From: Triglochin maritima
Lineage: Eukaryota; Streptophyta; Magnoliopsida; Alismatales; Juncaginaceae
Direction: 5' to 3'
Assembly: GCA_963682175.1 (NCBI GenBank)
Contig: OY821786.1
Coordinates: 23,334,501-23,398,500 of the forward strand
Length of the DNA: 64,000 nt
Below the pieces are notes generated by a model. That model did not search any database, was not told the origin of the DNA, and saw nothing but the letters and a program-made list of their open reading frames with translations. The position numbers were made by a program, and so were the translations under genes. Shown one piece after another: positions 1 to 9,687 of this stretch (positions are counted from its first letter, which is position 1; each line of letters opens with the position of its first letter).

Positions 1-993
1 ACCGCTTTGGGGAGAAGGCTTGCATTTGCAAGCCTTTGTGTGGAGGTGGACAGAACATTTCAGTACCTGAAGTTCGTTGAGATACAAATCGAAGGTGGTG
101 CATGGGAGAAGGTTGACATCGAGTATGAATAGAAGTTGTGGCATTGTGGAGTATGTTCAGAGTTTGGACATACTCAGGTTAGGTGCCCACAAAGTCAGCA
201 TAAGAAGGTGTGGGAGGCTGGAAGACCAGCTATGAAATCCATTCCAAAGGTGCAAAGTTGGGTGGAGGTTGGCTGGAAGGGAGAGACAAAGAAGAATGGC
301 ACATCTGAGGCGAGACAACATGGAGAGGAGAGTATAGAAGCTGGTGCGAGGGAGGGGCTGGTGGCATATCCTGCTTTGGTGACTTTTGAGCTTGAGGAAG
401 ACCAAGGCGTGAAGACTCCTAGGGAGGCCATACTGGGCTTGGGCATCGTAACGGAGGTAGAGATCGTAACGGAATGGGAGACCATAATGGGGGAAGATAG
501 CATAAGAATGGAAATGGTGAGGGCCAGAATAACAGAAAAGCAATCTTTGCTTTTAGAAGAGGAACTAATCAGCATGGAGGAGGGTAGTGGACATTTGAAT
601 GCACCAACCATGTAGGAGTTTCCTCATTTGGGAGGGACAAAGGTTGCTGCAAAAAGCAACGATGTGAGCAATAGGAAAGAGCAAATCAAGGGGGACCACC
701 AGCAGATTAGTGGGGGAAACAACCACAAAGGAGTTTCTTTTGCTCCAGCAGGAGGAAGCTTCGCTGGAAACAATTTATAGGGAAACCAACGTGACAAGCT
801 AATGGTAGGAGAAAATCTCATCTTTGAGGAGAAGCAAGTTAGTGGATTGAGTGGGGTTGTCGGGTGTAGCACCGACCCTAGCCACCTACACCCAAGAGGA
901 GGCATCATTATCAGGTCAAGGACTTTTAGATATAAGACAACCATTAAGGAGCTAGGTCGTTTTGATTTCCTAGTGGAGCTTGAAGGAAGATAG
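1..993 (+). pseudogene. LINE-1 ORF1 (RNA-binding protein), C-terminal part, broken
   Basis: Frame 1 from base 1 reads as the C-terminal half of a plant LINE ORF1, the nucleic-acid chaperone that coats the element RNA. A CCHC zinc knuckle with spacing CX2CX4HX4C starts near base 142 (CGVCSEFGHTQVRC). The preceding residues resemble the end of a DUF4283-type region, and a variable low-complexity tail follows. In-frame stops at about 127, 613 and 778 break the frame, which ends at 993. The ORF2 start follows at 1230. In LINE-2 that distance is only 4 nt, so this copy is altered or diverged here. It is a dead copy. Confidence 0.75.
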
Positions 994-1229
994 GACGAAG
1001 AAGGCAGTGCTGCTGAAGGAGGAGAAGAAGATCACGTTTTTGACATCTCTAGTCAGCATGAGGATGGACAAAGGAGGACTAGGTGCAAGGCTGCTTCTCC
1101 ACCACCTACGTTGGACCTTGAGTTATTATCACCATAGCCTGAAGCGTTCCGTGCAATTCGAGATAAGGGACTAGAGCAACCAAAAGCAAACCGAGGCAGT
1201 AACGGACGCAAGTCCCATATTGCGAAGCC

Positions 1230-1366
1230 ATGAATGTCCTAGTTTGGAATGTGCGCGCTACAAATTTCCCGGTCGTGCACATATTATAAGGGGATGAATA
1301 AAGGAGGCAAAAGAGGATAGCGTGTGCCTCTTGGAGCACAAAGTGAAGCTTAAAAAGTTGGATCGG
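1230..1366 (+). pseudogene. LINE-1 ORF2 N-terminus (endonuclease start), fragment
   Basis: The ATG at 1230 opens with MNVLVWNVR, the start of the apurinic-type endonuclease domain of plant LINE ORF2; LINE-2 begins with the same residues at 31859. An in-frame TGA falls where LINE-2 has Arg in the stretch after IIRG. The frame reaches about LEHKVKLKKLDRF and is then cut by E1. Bases 994-1229 between ORF1 and ORF2 hold degenerate ORF1-tail or spacer sequence with nothing else recognisable. Confidence 0.8.
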
Positions 1367-1478
1367 TTTAGCAATTGGATTCGGGTCGGAGCTCCAATAA
1401 ACGAAGTAGATGCATCTAAGACCACCAAATACACTAAGCAAAGCCCAGCACAAATTTCACATGGATCCGGACTTTTTA

Positions 1479-1517
1479 GACCGCCAATTGGCGGTCCAAG
1501 ACCGCTAATTGGCGGTC
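1479..1517. repeat. Twin 18-bp palindromes in E1 5' LTR
   Basis: GACCGCCAATTGGCGGTC (1479-1496) is a perfect palindrome. It is followed 3 bp later by GACCGCTAATTGGCGGTC (1500-1517), with one off-symmetry base. The same pair is in the 3' LTR (8647-8664 and 8668-8685). A single related copy lies in the leader (2681-2698). Confidence 0.9.
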
Positions 1518-1637
1518 ACTTTTGGGCCAAATCGTCTTAGATTTCTCTGGGTTACGTATTAGTATGTATTTAGTCCATTTCTGGTATTTGTTTAGTCCCA
1601 CATCGGGGGATTGTCCCGATTTGCCTTTTTCCATGGC

Positions 1638-1645
1638 TATAAATA
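1638..1645 (+). promoter_or_regulatory. E1 LTR TATA box
   Basis: TATAAATA within GGCTATAAATAGAAC, the likely core promoter of the LTR. The identical site is at 8816-8823 in the 3' LTR. Equivalent sites occur in E2 (21915-21922 and 27702-27709, minus) and E3 (40394-40401 and 50376-50383, minus). Confidence 0.7.
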
Positions 1646-2473
1646 GAACTCTTCACCTTCCATTGTAATCACTCCATATTTTGAGTGGCTATTCTTCCTA
1701 CTAGAAGTGAGGCCTTGAAGCACACACTAAAGTAGTAGGATGCTACTTGAAATGTGAGTCATTTTATCAATAAAGTTTTGTGTTTCTTTCATTGTTTGTT
1801 TATGCTTCTTTTATTGTTTGTGCATGTTTTAGTTTAATCGTCTTTTATTTCTAGCTTAGTTTTAATATGCTTTCTTTGCTTAGTTTAATAATTAGTGTAA
1901 TGTTTAGTGAGTAGTTCCATCCCCTTTGGGGGGTGGAGTAGATGTACATACATGCATTAGAGAATGGGATGAATGATTTATTTTTGATGTGTTGATCAAA
2001 CATGAATGTATGCTTGCTTGTTTAGGATGGAATTTATAACTTGATGAGTTTTGCCAAAATGATTAGACACCTCTCATGCTTGTTTAGGTTCTGAAATAAA
2101 CAACTTGCATATGTAAATGTTAATCAACTAAGTTGGTGAATAGATTGATAGGTTTTGCCATAACATTTAGACACTTCCTATGCTTGATAAACACCACCTT
2201 CATGTGCTTAAAGAATGTATTCTACACCCACCTCTTTGCATGTGTGCACTCACTCCACCCCTTTGGGGTTTTTTCCATTTCTGTATTCCAGCATTCTTCC
2301 TTTGCTCTTAGCTTAGTTATTATTTCATTGTTTGGTTCTTCCTTTCGCATTTCCTACTTCGTAGCGTAGTATAGAGTAGAGTAGCATAAACAACTTTCTC
2401 CCCCTATTTTTGCCACTTGATTTCGTACAAGCAATAGGCTGCTCACCTCCCTGAGGACGACCCGTACTTGCCA

Positions 2474-2487
2474 CCGCTTCATCGCGG
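2474..2487 (+). other. U5 hairpin of E1 (UUCAUC loop)
   Basis: CCGC-TTCATC-GCGG, about 35 nt before the LTR end. E2 has CCGC-TTCAAC-GCGG. E3 has GCGTC-TTCATC-GACGC in its right LTR: nearly the same loop on a different stem. The primer site starts about 40 nt downstream. Confidence 0.6.
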
Positions 2488-2528
2488 CCGTGCACTTGCG
2501 GTTTTAATTAAAACGTTCAACAAGTTTT

Positions 2529-2546
2529 TGGCGCCGTTGCCGGGGA
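2529..2546 (+). other. E1 primer binding site (tRNA-Asp)
   Basis: TGGCGCCGTTGCCGGGGA is complementary to the 3' end of plant tRNA-Asp(GTC) over 18 nt. It starts 7 nt after the LTR terminus. E2 carries the same site; E3 has one mismatch. Confidence 0.9.
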
Positions 2547-3730
2547 GGTGCCAGTCCAGACTCTTGTTTGGACGATTCGAGTGGATTTAATTTGTGTGTT
2601 GTAGTTTTTATTTGTTTCAGGAGACTGGGAATAGCAAGTGGAGGCTACAGGAGAAATTTCCAGACGACCTGAGCACTTCAGACCACCAATCAGCGGTCTG
2701 GTGAGCTCTGTTCATCTTTTAATTTCTTGCTGTTGTTGCTCTAAATGATCTAGTTATCTGGGACTCAATTTGGTATGTTTTGACTTATAGTTCGTTCCCA
2801 GATCAATAATCAAACCTCCTTTAAGCAACTTGGACCCTAAAACTCAAAGCAAAAGACTAGGCATTCATTCTTGTTTAGGTCATGCACCATGTATGTGACT
2901 TAAGCATTTAGATTGTCTTTTATCTTAGCTTTATTTTCTGTTGCTGAGAGCTGGCGTGAGGTACGCACCTTCTACTCTCATTCATGCATTTCGTATGAAC
3001 ATGCATTAGTTAGTAGGAAGTGCATTGCAACAAGTGTGAGTTGAGCGTTTGTTTGGAGAGTTGATTGCTAGATTAGGACTCCAAAACGCTACTAAGGAGG
3101 GGCTGTCCCATAAAAGATAAGGTGGGGGATTTCATCACCCTTTCCTTCGCCCCACAAACCACACTAATAAAGAGCCTAATTTTTTAAATCAAGTAGACAT
3201 TGGCCTTAAGGATTTCGGGCCCATTAGGAGAGTGATCCGGTCCCGACCGTCATGACCTGATCGGCGTTGCCCACTTTGTCGCTAGTAGGAGAGACGAGAT
3301 CCCCGGATCTTGGCTCACTTGCTGGGCTTTGTGGTCCTCGTTGTAGGGAGGTGAGGCGTGTTGAGGCTGTGTGACCTCGCAGTTAGGCGTCGTCTAGCTG
3401 TAAGGACCTATAGCGACCTTAGGATTGCTTGAGCCTTGTTTGCTTGTGTGCTTCTACCTGTACCCATCCGCCGTAGCATAAGGACTTCTTCCCTTCTCTC
3501 CTGAGTCATTCTTTCTCTCCTGTGTTCTCTAGTCTTCTCTTCTACGTACATTCTTTGTTTGAAAAAAAAGAAGAAAAAAAAGGGTTTTTGTTTGTGTGCG
3601 TGCACCTTTGTGTATGCTTTCGTGGACACGAGACGAGAGTGGTCGTTTGACGAGGAGCGTTGTCAATCCGGCTTCGGTCATCGATTTCTCGACGCCTTCC
3701 TCCTCTCGTGTCGCACGTAGTTCGGGTCCA
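2547..3730 (+). other. E1 untranslated leader
   Basis: No gene. Contains one copy of the LTR palindrome (GACCACCAATCAGCGGTC, 2681-2698). A polypurine block near 3113-3140 (about AAAGATAAGGTGGGGGAT) is also found in E2 (about 26063-26090) and E3 (about 49094-49120). There is also a short A-rich run near 3560. Several other stretches are shared with the E2 and E3 leaders, so the leader is conserved although noncoding. Confidence 0.7.
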
Positions 3731-6720
3731 ATGGCTGCTAATTTCCGTGAGGAGGAGCAGTTGCTGGACCCGCCTGCTCTACCTGTTCTTCCAGTTGTCG
3801 TTCCCATACCTCTTCGTGATCGATGCTACCCGAGCCGTACCGCTCTACCCTCATGCATCGTATTACCAGAGGCTAATGGGAACCATTTTGAGGTTAAGCC
3901 TCAATTCATTTCCATGCTCCCTCGCTTCACTGGGAAAGGTGACCCCTATATCTTTCTCAGGGAATTTGAGGAGGTCTGTGCTATGTTCAAGCTGCAACAA
4001 CTTAGCACAGACTCCATCCATCTTAGGCTCGTTCCTTTTGCACTAAAGGATGACGCCAAGAAGTGGTTGTACAGAAACTAGGCGAATGCCTTTAGGACTT
4101 GGGATGAGTTTCAATCTGCATTCCTCAAGAAGTACTTCCCAAATCATCGCACTCAAAAATTGAGGAACGAAATCAATTCGTTCTATCAACATGAGACCGA
4201 ACCATTTCATGCATACTTAGAGAGGTTCAAGGAGCTACTATCCTCATGCCCTCACCATGGCATTGAGTTATGGCGCCTTTGTCAGATTGTGTACGAGGGT
4301 CTTCACATCCCGTCAAGAACGCTCCTTGAGTCCATGTGTCAAGGAGAGTTCTTGGGAAAGGATGAAAGGGATGCATGGGCTTTCCTAGAAGACCTTGCTG
4401 AGAAAACCATGCAATGGGAGAGTGTGAGGGAACCACCTGCATCGTCTAGTATAGGAGCGAGGATCGCGAATGCAAACTCGACTAGATCGGGTGCCGCATT
4501 TGCTATCGATACCACTACGGCCACCGAGGCACGCATGGCGGCCTTAATGCGCCGTATGGATTCGATTGAGCTCCAAAACCAACAAGGTGCACCTCACATG
4601 TCCACATCTGGTCCAGTTCCCTGTCATTCATGTGGTAGGGTAGGTCATGTAGAAAGCGAGCGTGTGTCTATTCCTTCTGAGATGGAGCGTGTCAACGCCA
4701 TCTATGACAGAGCTAGGAATGACCCATACTCATCATCTTATAATCCTGGATGGAGGAACCACCCCAATTTTTCATGGAACCAAACCAATGCCCCGGGTGG
4801 TCCTTCAAACTCCTCTAGACCACATTACCAATCACACCAACCTCCCATCCATGCACATTCCTATCAGCCATCCCAAGCGCAAACCACCAATCAATCGGTT
4901 TTCCCAAATTCCAATAATATGGAAACCCGATTCAATTCGCTTGAGACCTTGACTCGTGGACTTGAAAACTCAATGAAAAATTTATGTCAACCACGAGTCA
5001 AGTTCTCACTTCAAATCAGCAGACCATCAAATCTCTAGAGCTTCAGATGGGCCAATTGGCTCAGTCTGTACATGAAAGAGAGAGAGGGTAATTTCCTAGC
5101 CAGCCTGAGGCTAACCCCCGTGTGTACCAGCAACAACACATACAAAATGAGAATGTGGTACCTCGGGGGAGGCAAGTGAACCATGTGGAAGAACCTGTTC
5201 ACCATGTCAATGCCATTGTTACCTTAAGGAATGGAAAACAGGTTGACAATCACATTTCCTTGCCACACCCACCACCATCTATGCAGCCCCTCAGTGGGAA
5301 TGGTGGTGAAGAAGAGGCTGAGGGTGAGGGTAATACACCAAAGCTTTCTTCTCAGGCACCGCAGAAAACCTACCTGCCAAAAGCTCCCTATCCAAGTAGG
5401 TTAACAAAAAAGCAGAGTGACAACATGGACAAGATATTAGAGGTGTTTAAGCAAGTAAAGGTTAACATCCCCTTGTTGGATGTCATCCAACAAATACCTC
5501 AATATGCCAAAGTGTTGAAGGATCTCTGCACAACCAAGAGGAAGACCAATGTTCCTAAGAAAGCATTCTTGGCTGCAAATATCAGCTCACTTTTGTCCAA
5601 TCCCACCTACACAAAATACAAGGACCCTGGGTGTCCTACTATTCAGTGTACGATAGGGGACACTAGAATGAGCAATGTTTTGCTTGATTTAGGATCAGCG
5701 GTCAACCTCCTCCCATTCTCTGTTTATCAACAGTTGAACTTGGGAGAATTGAAACCAACTAAGATCACCCTCCAATTGGCGGATAGATCCATTCGTATTC
5801 CCATGGGGATTATCGAGGACGTGCTTATCAAAGTTGGAGATTTTATATTTCCAGTAGATTTTGTTGTCCTCGATACCAATCCTGTTGCGAACACCCACTC
5901 TCAAATACCTTTGATTTTGGGTAGACCATTTCTGGCCACCTCCAATGCCTTGATTAATTGTAGAAATGGTCTCATGAAGCTCTCATTGGGTAACATGAGT
6001 GCCGAGTTTCATGTGTTCAACTCTGGTAGGCAACATGAACCCATGGATGAACCTTTAAATCTAAATCTCATTCGCCAATTGGAGAAAGCACCACAAAATC
6101 AACGAACACCCCTAACCCCAATGCAATCCGTTGAGAATGTTCATGGGCCCACCGAAAACTCATTGCCTGTCTTCGCAGTGCAACAGAGTGAGCGGGCCTC
6201 GAACATAAATGTCCAAAGGGAGTGTTCGTTGCATGATTCAGTTGAGAGTACTAGTTAGAGTGAGACACCTCATCATATGCCTATACCAGAAGGTGTCTCT
6301 ACCTCATGTCCCATGGCCATTGAGCCATTTGAGCTTCTTATTGACTCCAACAAGGACAAACATATGACCGAGCTTATGCTTGATGATCTAAATGATGGTG
6401 GGAGGTCCTTGTTGGATGACTTGGGGAGAAGCCCCATTCTTAGTGATGCAGGTCTGCTGCATCCATCGAATGAGCTTGAGGAACTCATTCCGATGCACCC
6501 ACCTATTGGTTGGAGGGTTTTGTTCGATGAGCAACTAAACCCTAGTGAGGCAACACAACTTCATTCTTTGTTGCCCACACCCAACCAATATCATGAGGGG
6601 TTCGAGCCTTTCAGCTTTGACCTTTCACCCCTCATTACACCTCAGAGTACCAGTGAAGTTTGCCCATCTCGGCAAGTCTCTGGTCCTCATGACTTGATGT
6701 TCTCATTTGATGTTCCTTGA
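3731..6720 (+). pseudogene. gag: E1 Gag-protease-CTD polyprotein, broken
   Basis: The ATG at 3731 (MAANFREEE) is the best start; an ATG at 3614 in the same frame is possible. The capsid region (Retrotrans_gag type) runs to about 4470. A zinc knuckle lies at 4622-4663 (CX2CX4H, but Arg replaces the last Cys). A linker and a glutamine/leucine-rich coil follow. An aspartic protease follows at about 5650-5960, with DLGS in place of D(S/T)G and ILGRPFLATS near its end. A C-terminal region contains PIGWRV near 6504. Disruptions: TAG at 4079, a frameshift near 4985, TAA near 5090 and TAG at 6256. After that last stop the same frame runs to 6720, so the ancestor was one polyprotein. No pol follows. 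Gag packages element RNA in cytoplasmic particles; the function of the CTD is unknown. Confidence 0.85.
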
Positions 6721-6996
6721 CCAAATGATTATGAGAATATCGTCGTTGCTGTACATATCATGCAAAAAAAAAGAAAAAAAGACTCCTTCAGTGAGCATTG
6801 ATTGTTGTGGGCCCCAACCCTTGTGTAATTGGGCCTAATTTCTTCACGTATTTATCTCCCTTCTTCAGCTTCTCACAGGTTTTGAGGGAAGTTGGGTTTG
6901 TGTCCATCAACATGACCCTGAACGTCCCTTTGTACTTCATGTTGGTGAGATCTTTCCTTTTTCATGCATATATCCATGTAGTATCTTGTTTACATT

Positions 6997-7034
6997 CATT
7001 GAGGACAATGCATGAAGTAGGTGTGGGGGGTGTT
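6997..7034 (+). promoter_or_regulatory. Central PPT-like block in E1
   Basis: CATTGAGGACAATGCATGAA followed by GTAGGTGTGGGGGGTGTTT, about 1.25 kb upstream of the real PPT. The block recurs in E2 (23706-23748) and E3 (42012-42052) directly after the coding region. Similar GAGGACAATG...GTGTGGGGG blocks are familiar in Athila/Tat-type gypsy elements. A role as second plus-strand primer is an inference. Confidence 0.6.
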
Positions 7035-8109
7035 TTACGTGTGTACATAGTCGAGTCTTTTTCTTTTGATTTTGTTTTCTTTTTGTGTGTATTGTTAGGG
7101 TCATGCTAGTGTGCTGCATTTAACATTGATATATCTGCTTGCCATGATCCTTGGGCGACTTGTCTTCTTTTGCTTGCCTAGTGCTTTAAAATTTTCACAT
7201 TTCTTTCAAAATCTTCATGTGTTTGCGAAAGAAAATGTTTTGTGGGTTTTGTGTGTGTTAAGCATGTGCAAAACCGTTGAGAGGCAAAGTAAAAAGAAAG
7301 CTCCCAAAATTGTCTTGAACTTGATGCATTAGGATGTCTAGTTTACTGGCTTTAGGTCTTATCGAGTCGTTAGGATGCACCCCGGTTTTCCCTCGGGGGG
7401 CGTGTAATCATAGGGTTTCAGCACTCAAACATTTAAAGAAGTCCACCCTGAACCTAGTGAGTCAAATAATTCGTGTCTGTTAGTATAAGGAAGTTTGTCG
7501 TAGTCAAGGGCCCTTAATCTCTTTTTGTGAAACTTAAGTGTAGGGGTTTTGGTTCCCATGTAGATAAATGAATAAGTGGTGTTCTCTCTTCTCGCACGGC
7601 TCCTATCACTCGGGAAAGTAGGTCTGAGGGGCCTTTGTGCCTGGTGCTTTCGAGTCATCTGACTTGGGATGCACCGACCGAACTCCCGTTTCACGGGTGG
7701 TAGGGATCGCCCTATGTGGAGATTTGGGGGAAGGTATACGTGATAGTGTAAGTCCTCATGGGCAATGATGCACGAAACCTGACCCTGGGAGAATCAAGCA
7801 CCGACCAATAAACTGCTCCAAAGAAAAAAAAGAAAAAAAGAAGAAAAAAAGGGTCAAATAAGAACCAAAATAGACTTTACACCTTGTATCACATTCAGAA
7901 GTTAAGGTTGCCCATGTCTTTCACTTAAGTCCTTAACTAATTTTCACGAATAACTCATTTGGCTAGGTGTGTGGACCGATTACATATATAGAGTCGGCCC
8001 GTAGGATTACCGCGTCCCATGATCAACAAAATAAGTCCGACGAGTCGTGTAGCTAGATTTATTAATGCATCTTGTTCGGATTTTGTGGGTATATCCGCTG
8101 AAAACCCTC

Positions 8110-8177
8110 AGGAGACAACACTCCTCCTCCTTGGCGACAAGGAGGTTTAACGGCTTGTTGCACGTGCTAAGTGCAAC
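8110..8177 (+). ncRNA. Three-hairpin RNA module A-B-C in E1
   Basis: Hairpin A is AGGAG-ACAACA-CTCCT (8110-8125). B abuts it directly: CCTCCTTG, loop GCGA, CAAGGAGG (8126-8145), a GNRA tetraloop. After 11 nt comes C: GTTGCAC-GTGCTAA-GTGCAAC (8157-8177). The module lies 100 nt upstream of the 3' LTR, so it is part of the genomic RNA. E2 and E3 carry it with identical stem, loop and spacer lengths. It is a cis RNA structure, not a separate gene. Confidence 0.7.
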
Positions 8178-8260
8178 CGTGATTCCTACGAAAGTGAGTT
8201 AGGATTTCTTGTTTTTCGTATGCTGTTCTCTTTCTTTGTTTTGCTCGGGACTAGCAAAAG

Positions 8261-8277
8261 TTAGGTGTTGGGGTATT
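8261..8277 (+). other. E1 polypurine tract
   Basis: TTAGGTGTTGGGGTATT abuts the 3' LTR (TGATTGACATC). The flanking CTAGCAAAA...TTAGGTGT...GGGGTATT is shared with E2 and E3. E1 has GTTGGGG where the others have GTGGGGG. Confidence 0.75.
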
Positions 8278-9687
8278 TGATTGACATCATTTCATGCTTA
8301 TATTTGTATCTTATATCCATTATCTTTCACCTAAACAATGCTATGTCACGAGTTTTATGTTTAGTTTTCAGGAATAAATAGGTTTGAAGAGATGAAGCAT
8401 AGAAGGACCCAAAAGCTGGGAAAAACGACTGAATTGTGAGATCTGGGGACCAAGATGCAAGGAAGAAGGACCTGAACGCAAGACAGAGGGACCTAAGAGC
8501 AAAACAGAATACTTCACACCATCATGGGGAGTATTTTAGCAATTGGATTCGGGTCGGAGCTCCAATAAACGAAGTAGATGCATCTAAGACCACCAAATAC
8601 ACTAAGCAAAGCCCAGCACAAATTTCAGATGGATCCGGACATTTTAGACCGCTAATTGGCGGTCCAAGACCGCTAATTGGCGGTCACTTTTGGGCCAAAT
8701 CGTCTTAGATTTCTCTGGGTTACGTATTAGTATGTATTTAGTCCATTTCTGGTATTTGTTTAGTCCCACATCGGGGGATTGTCCCGATTTGCCTTTTTCC
8801 ATGGCTATAAATAGAACTCTTCACCTTCCATTGTAATCACTCCATATTTTGAGTGGCTATTCTTCCTACTAGAAGTGAGGCCTTGAAGCACACACTAAAG
8901 TAGTAGGATGCTACTTGAAATGTGAGTCATTTTATCAATAAAGTTTTGTGTTTCTTTCATTGTTTGTTTATGCTTCTTTTATTGTTTGTGCATGTTTTAG
9001 TTTAATCGTCTTTTACTTCTAGCTTAGTTTTAATATGCTTTCTTTGCTTAGTTTAATAATTAGTGTAATGTTTAGTGAGTAGTTCTATCCCCTTTGGGGG
9101 GTGGAGTAGATGTACATACATGCATTAGAGAATGGGATGAATGCTTTATTTTTGATGTGGTTATCAAACATGAATGTATGCTTGCTTGTTTAGGATGGAA
9201 TTTATAACTTGATGAGTTTTGCCAAAATGATTAGACACCTCTCATGCTTGTTTAGGTTCTGAAATAAACAACTTGCATATGTAAATGTTAATCAACTAAG
9301 TTGGTGAATAGATTGATAGGTTTTGCCATAACATTTAGACACTTCCTATGCTTGATAAACACCACCTTCATGTGCTTAAAGAATGTATTCTACACCCACC
9401 TCATTGCATGTGTGCACTCACTCCACCCCTTGGGTTTTCCCATTTCTGTATTCCAGCATTCTTCCTTTGCTCTTAGCTTACTTATTATTTCATTGTTTGG
9501 TTCTTCCTTTCGCATTTCCTACTTCGTAGCGTAGTATAGAGTAGAGTAGCATAAACAACTTTCTCCCCCTATTTTTTCCACTTGATTTCATACAAGCAAG
9601 AGGCTGCTCACCTCCCTGAGGACGACCCGTACTTGCCACCGCTTCATCGCGGCCGTGCACTTGCGGTTTTAATTAAAACGTTCAACA
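8278..9687 (+). repeat. E1 3' LTR (1410 bp)
   Basis: Begins TGATTGACATC and ends TTCAACA, with TG...CA termini. It is homologous to the E2 LTRs over most of its length, so E1 and E2 are subfamilies of one LTR family. It carries twin palindromes (8647-8685), TATA (8816-8823) and the conserved U5 end. LINE-1 resumes directly at 9688. Confidence 0.9.

Larger units (their letters stand above)
1..1366 (+). mobile_element. LINE-1, 5' piece (non-LTR retrotransposon)
   Basis: First of three pieces of one plus-strand LINE whose 5' end lies outside the window. It holds the C-terminal part of ORF1 and the first codons of ORF2. It is cut at 1366/1367 by the Gag-only element E1 and resumes at 9688. Comparison with the second LINE in the window shows about 45 codons of the endonuclease region missing between the pieces. 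The E1 insertion was therefore followed by a deletion across its left junction. The third piece, with the ORF2 stop and poly(A), is at 33526-33720. Confidence 0.85.
1367..2522 (+). repeat. E1 5' LTR, lacking its first 257 bp
   Basis: Matches 8535-9687 of the 3' LTR almost base for base and ends in ...TTCAACA. It has paired 18-bp palindromes at 1479-1496 and 1500-1517, a TATA box at 1638-1645 and an AATAAA at 1769-1774. Near the end is a conserved U5 block with a hairpin at 2474-2487. The first 257 bp were removed together with adjoining LINE sequence. Confidence 0.9.
6721..8277 (+). other. E1 3' noncoding region with conserved RNA structures
   Basis: No protein gene. Conserved with E2 (22451-24067) and E3 (41035-42122). 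From 5' to 3' it holds a central polypurine block (6997-7034), an A/G-rich run (about 7820-7850), a three-hairpin module (8110-8177) and the PPT (8261-8277). The small open frames in it are not conserved in E2 or E3. Confidence 0.75.
1367..9687 (+). mobile_element. E1: Gag-only (TR-GAG-like) LTR retrotransposon inserted in LINE-1
   Basis: An LTR element with a truncated 5' LTR (1367-2522), tRNA-Asp primer site (2529-2546), leader, a broken gag-protease-CTD frame (3731-6720), a 1.5-kb structured 3' noncoding region, a PPT (8261-8277) and a full 3' LTR (8278-9687). No reverse transcriptase, RNase H or integrase can be read in the internal 5.75 kb, so pol functions must come from a partner element. 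Gag-bearing, pol-less elements of this kind are known in plants as TR-GAGs; the gag type is that of Athila-like Ty3/gypsy elements. The left end lacks 257 bp of LTR, and LINE sequence is also missing there, so no target duplication can be checked. Confidence 0.85.

Noticed and set aside
1240..1540. Open frames running across the LINE-1/E1 junction
   Set aside because: Chance fusions of ORF2 remnants with LTR sequence; not conserved at the 3' LTR copy.
2529..2546. Partial tRNA-Asp gene
   Set aside because: Only the 18-nt complement of the tRNA 3' end is present, directly after an LTR: a primer binding site.
6798..7332. Short hydrophobic frames after the E1 coding region
   Set aside because: The region aligns with E2 and E3 as noncoding sequence with purine blocks; the frames are not kept.
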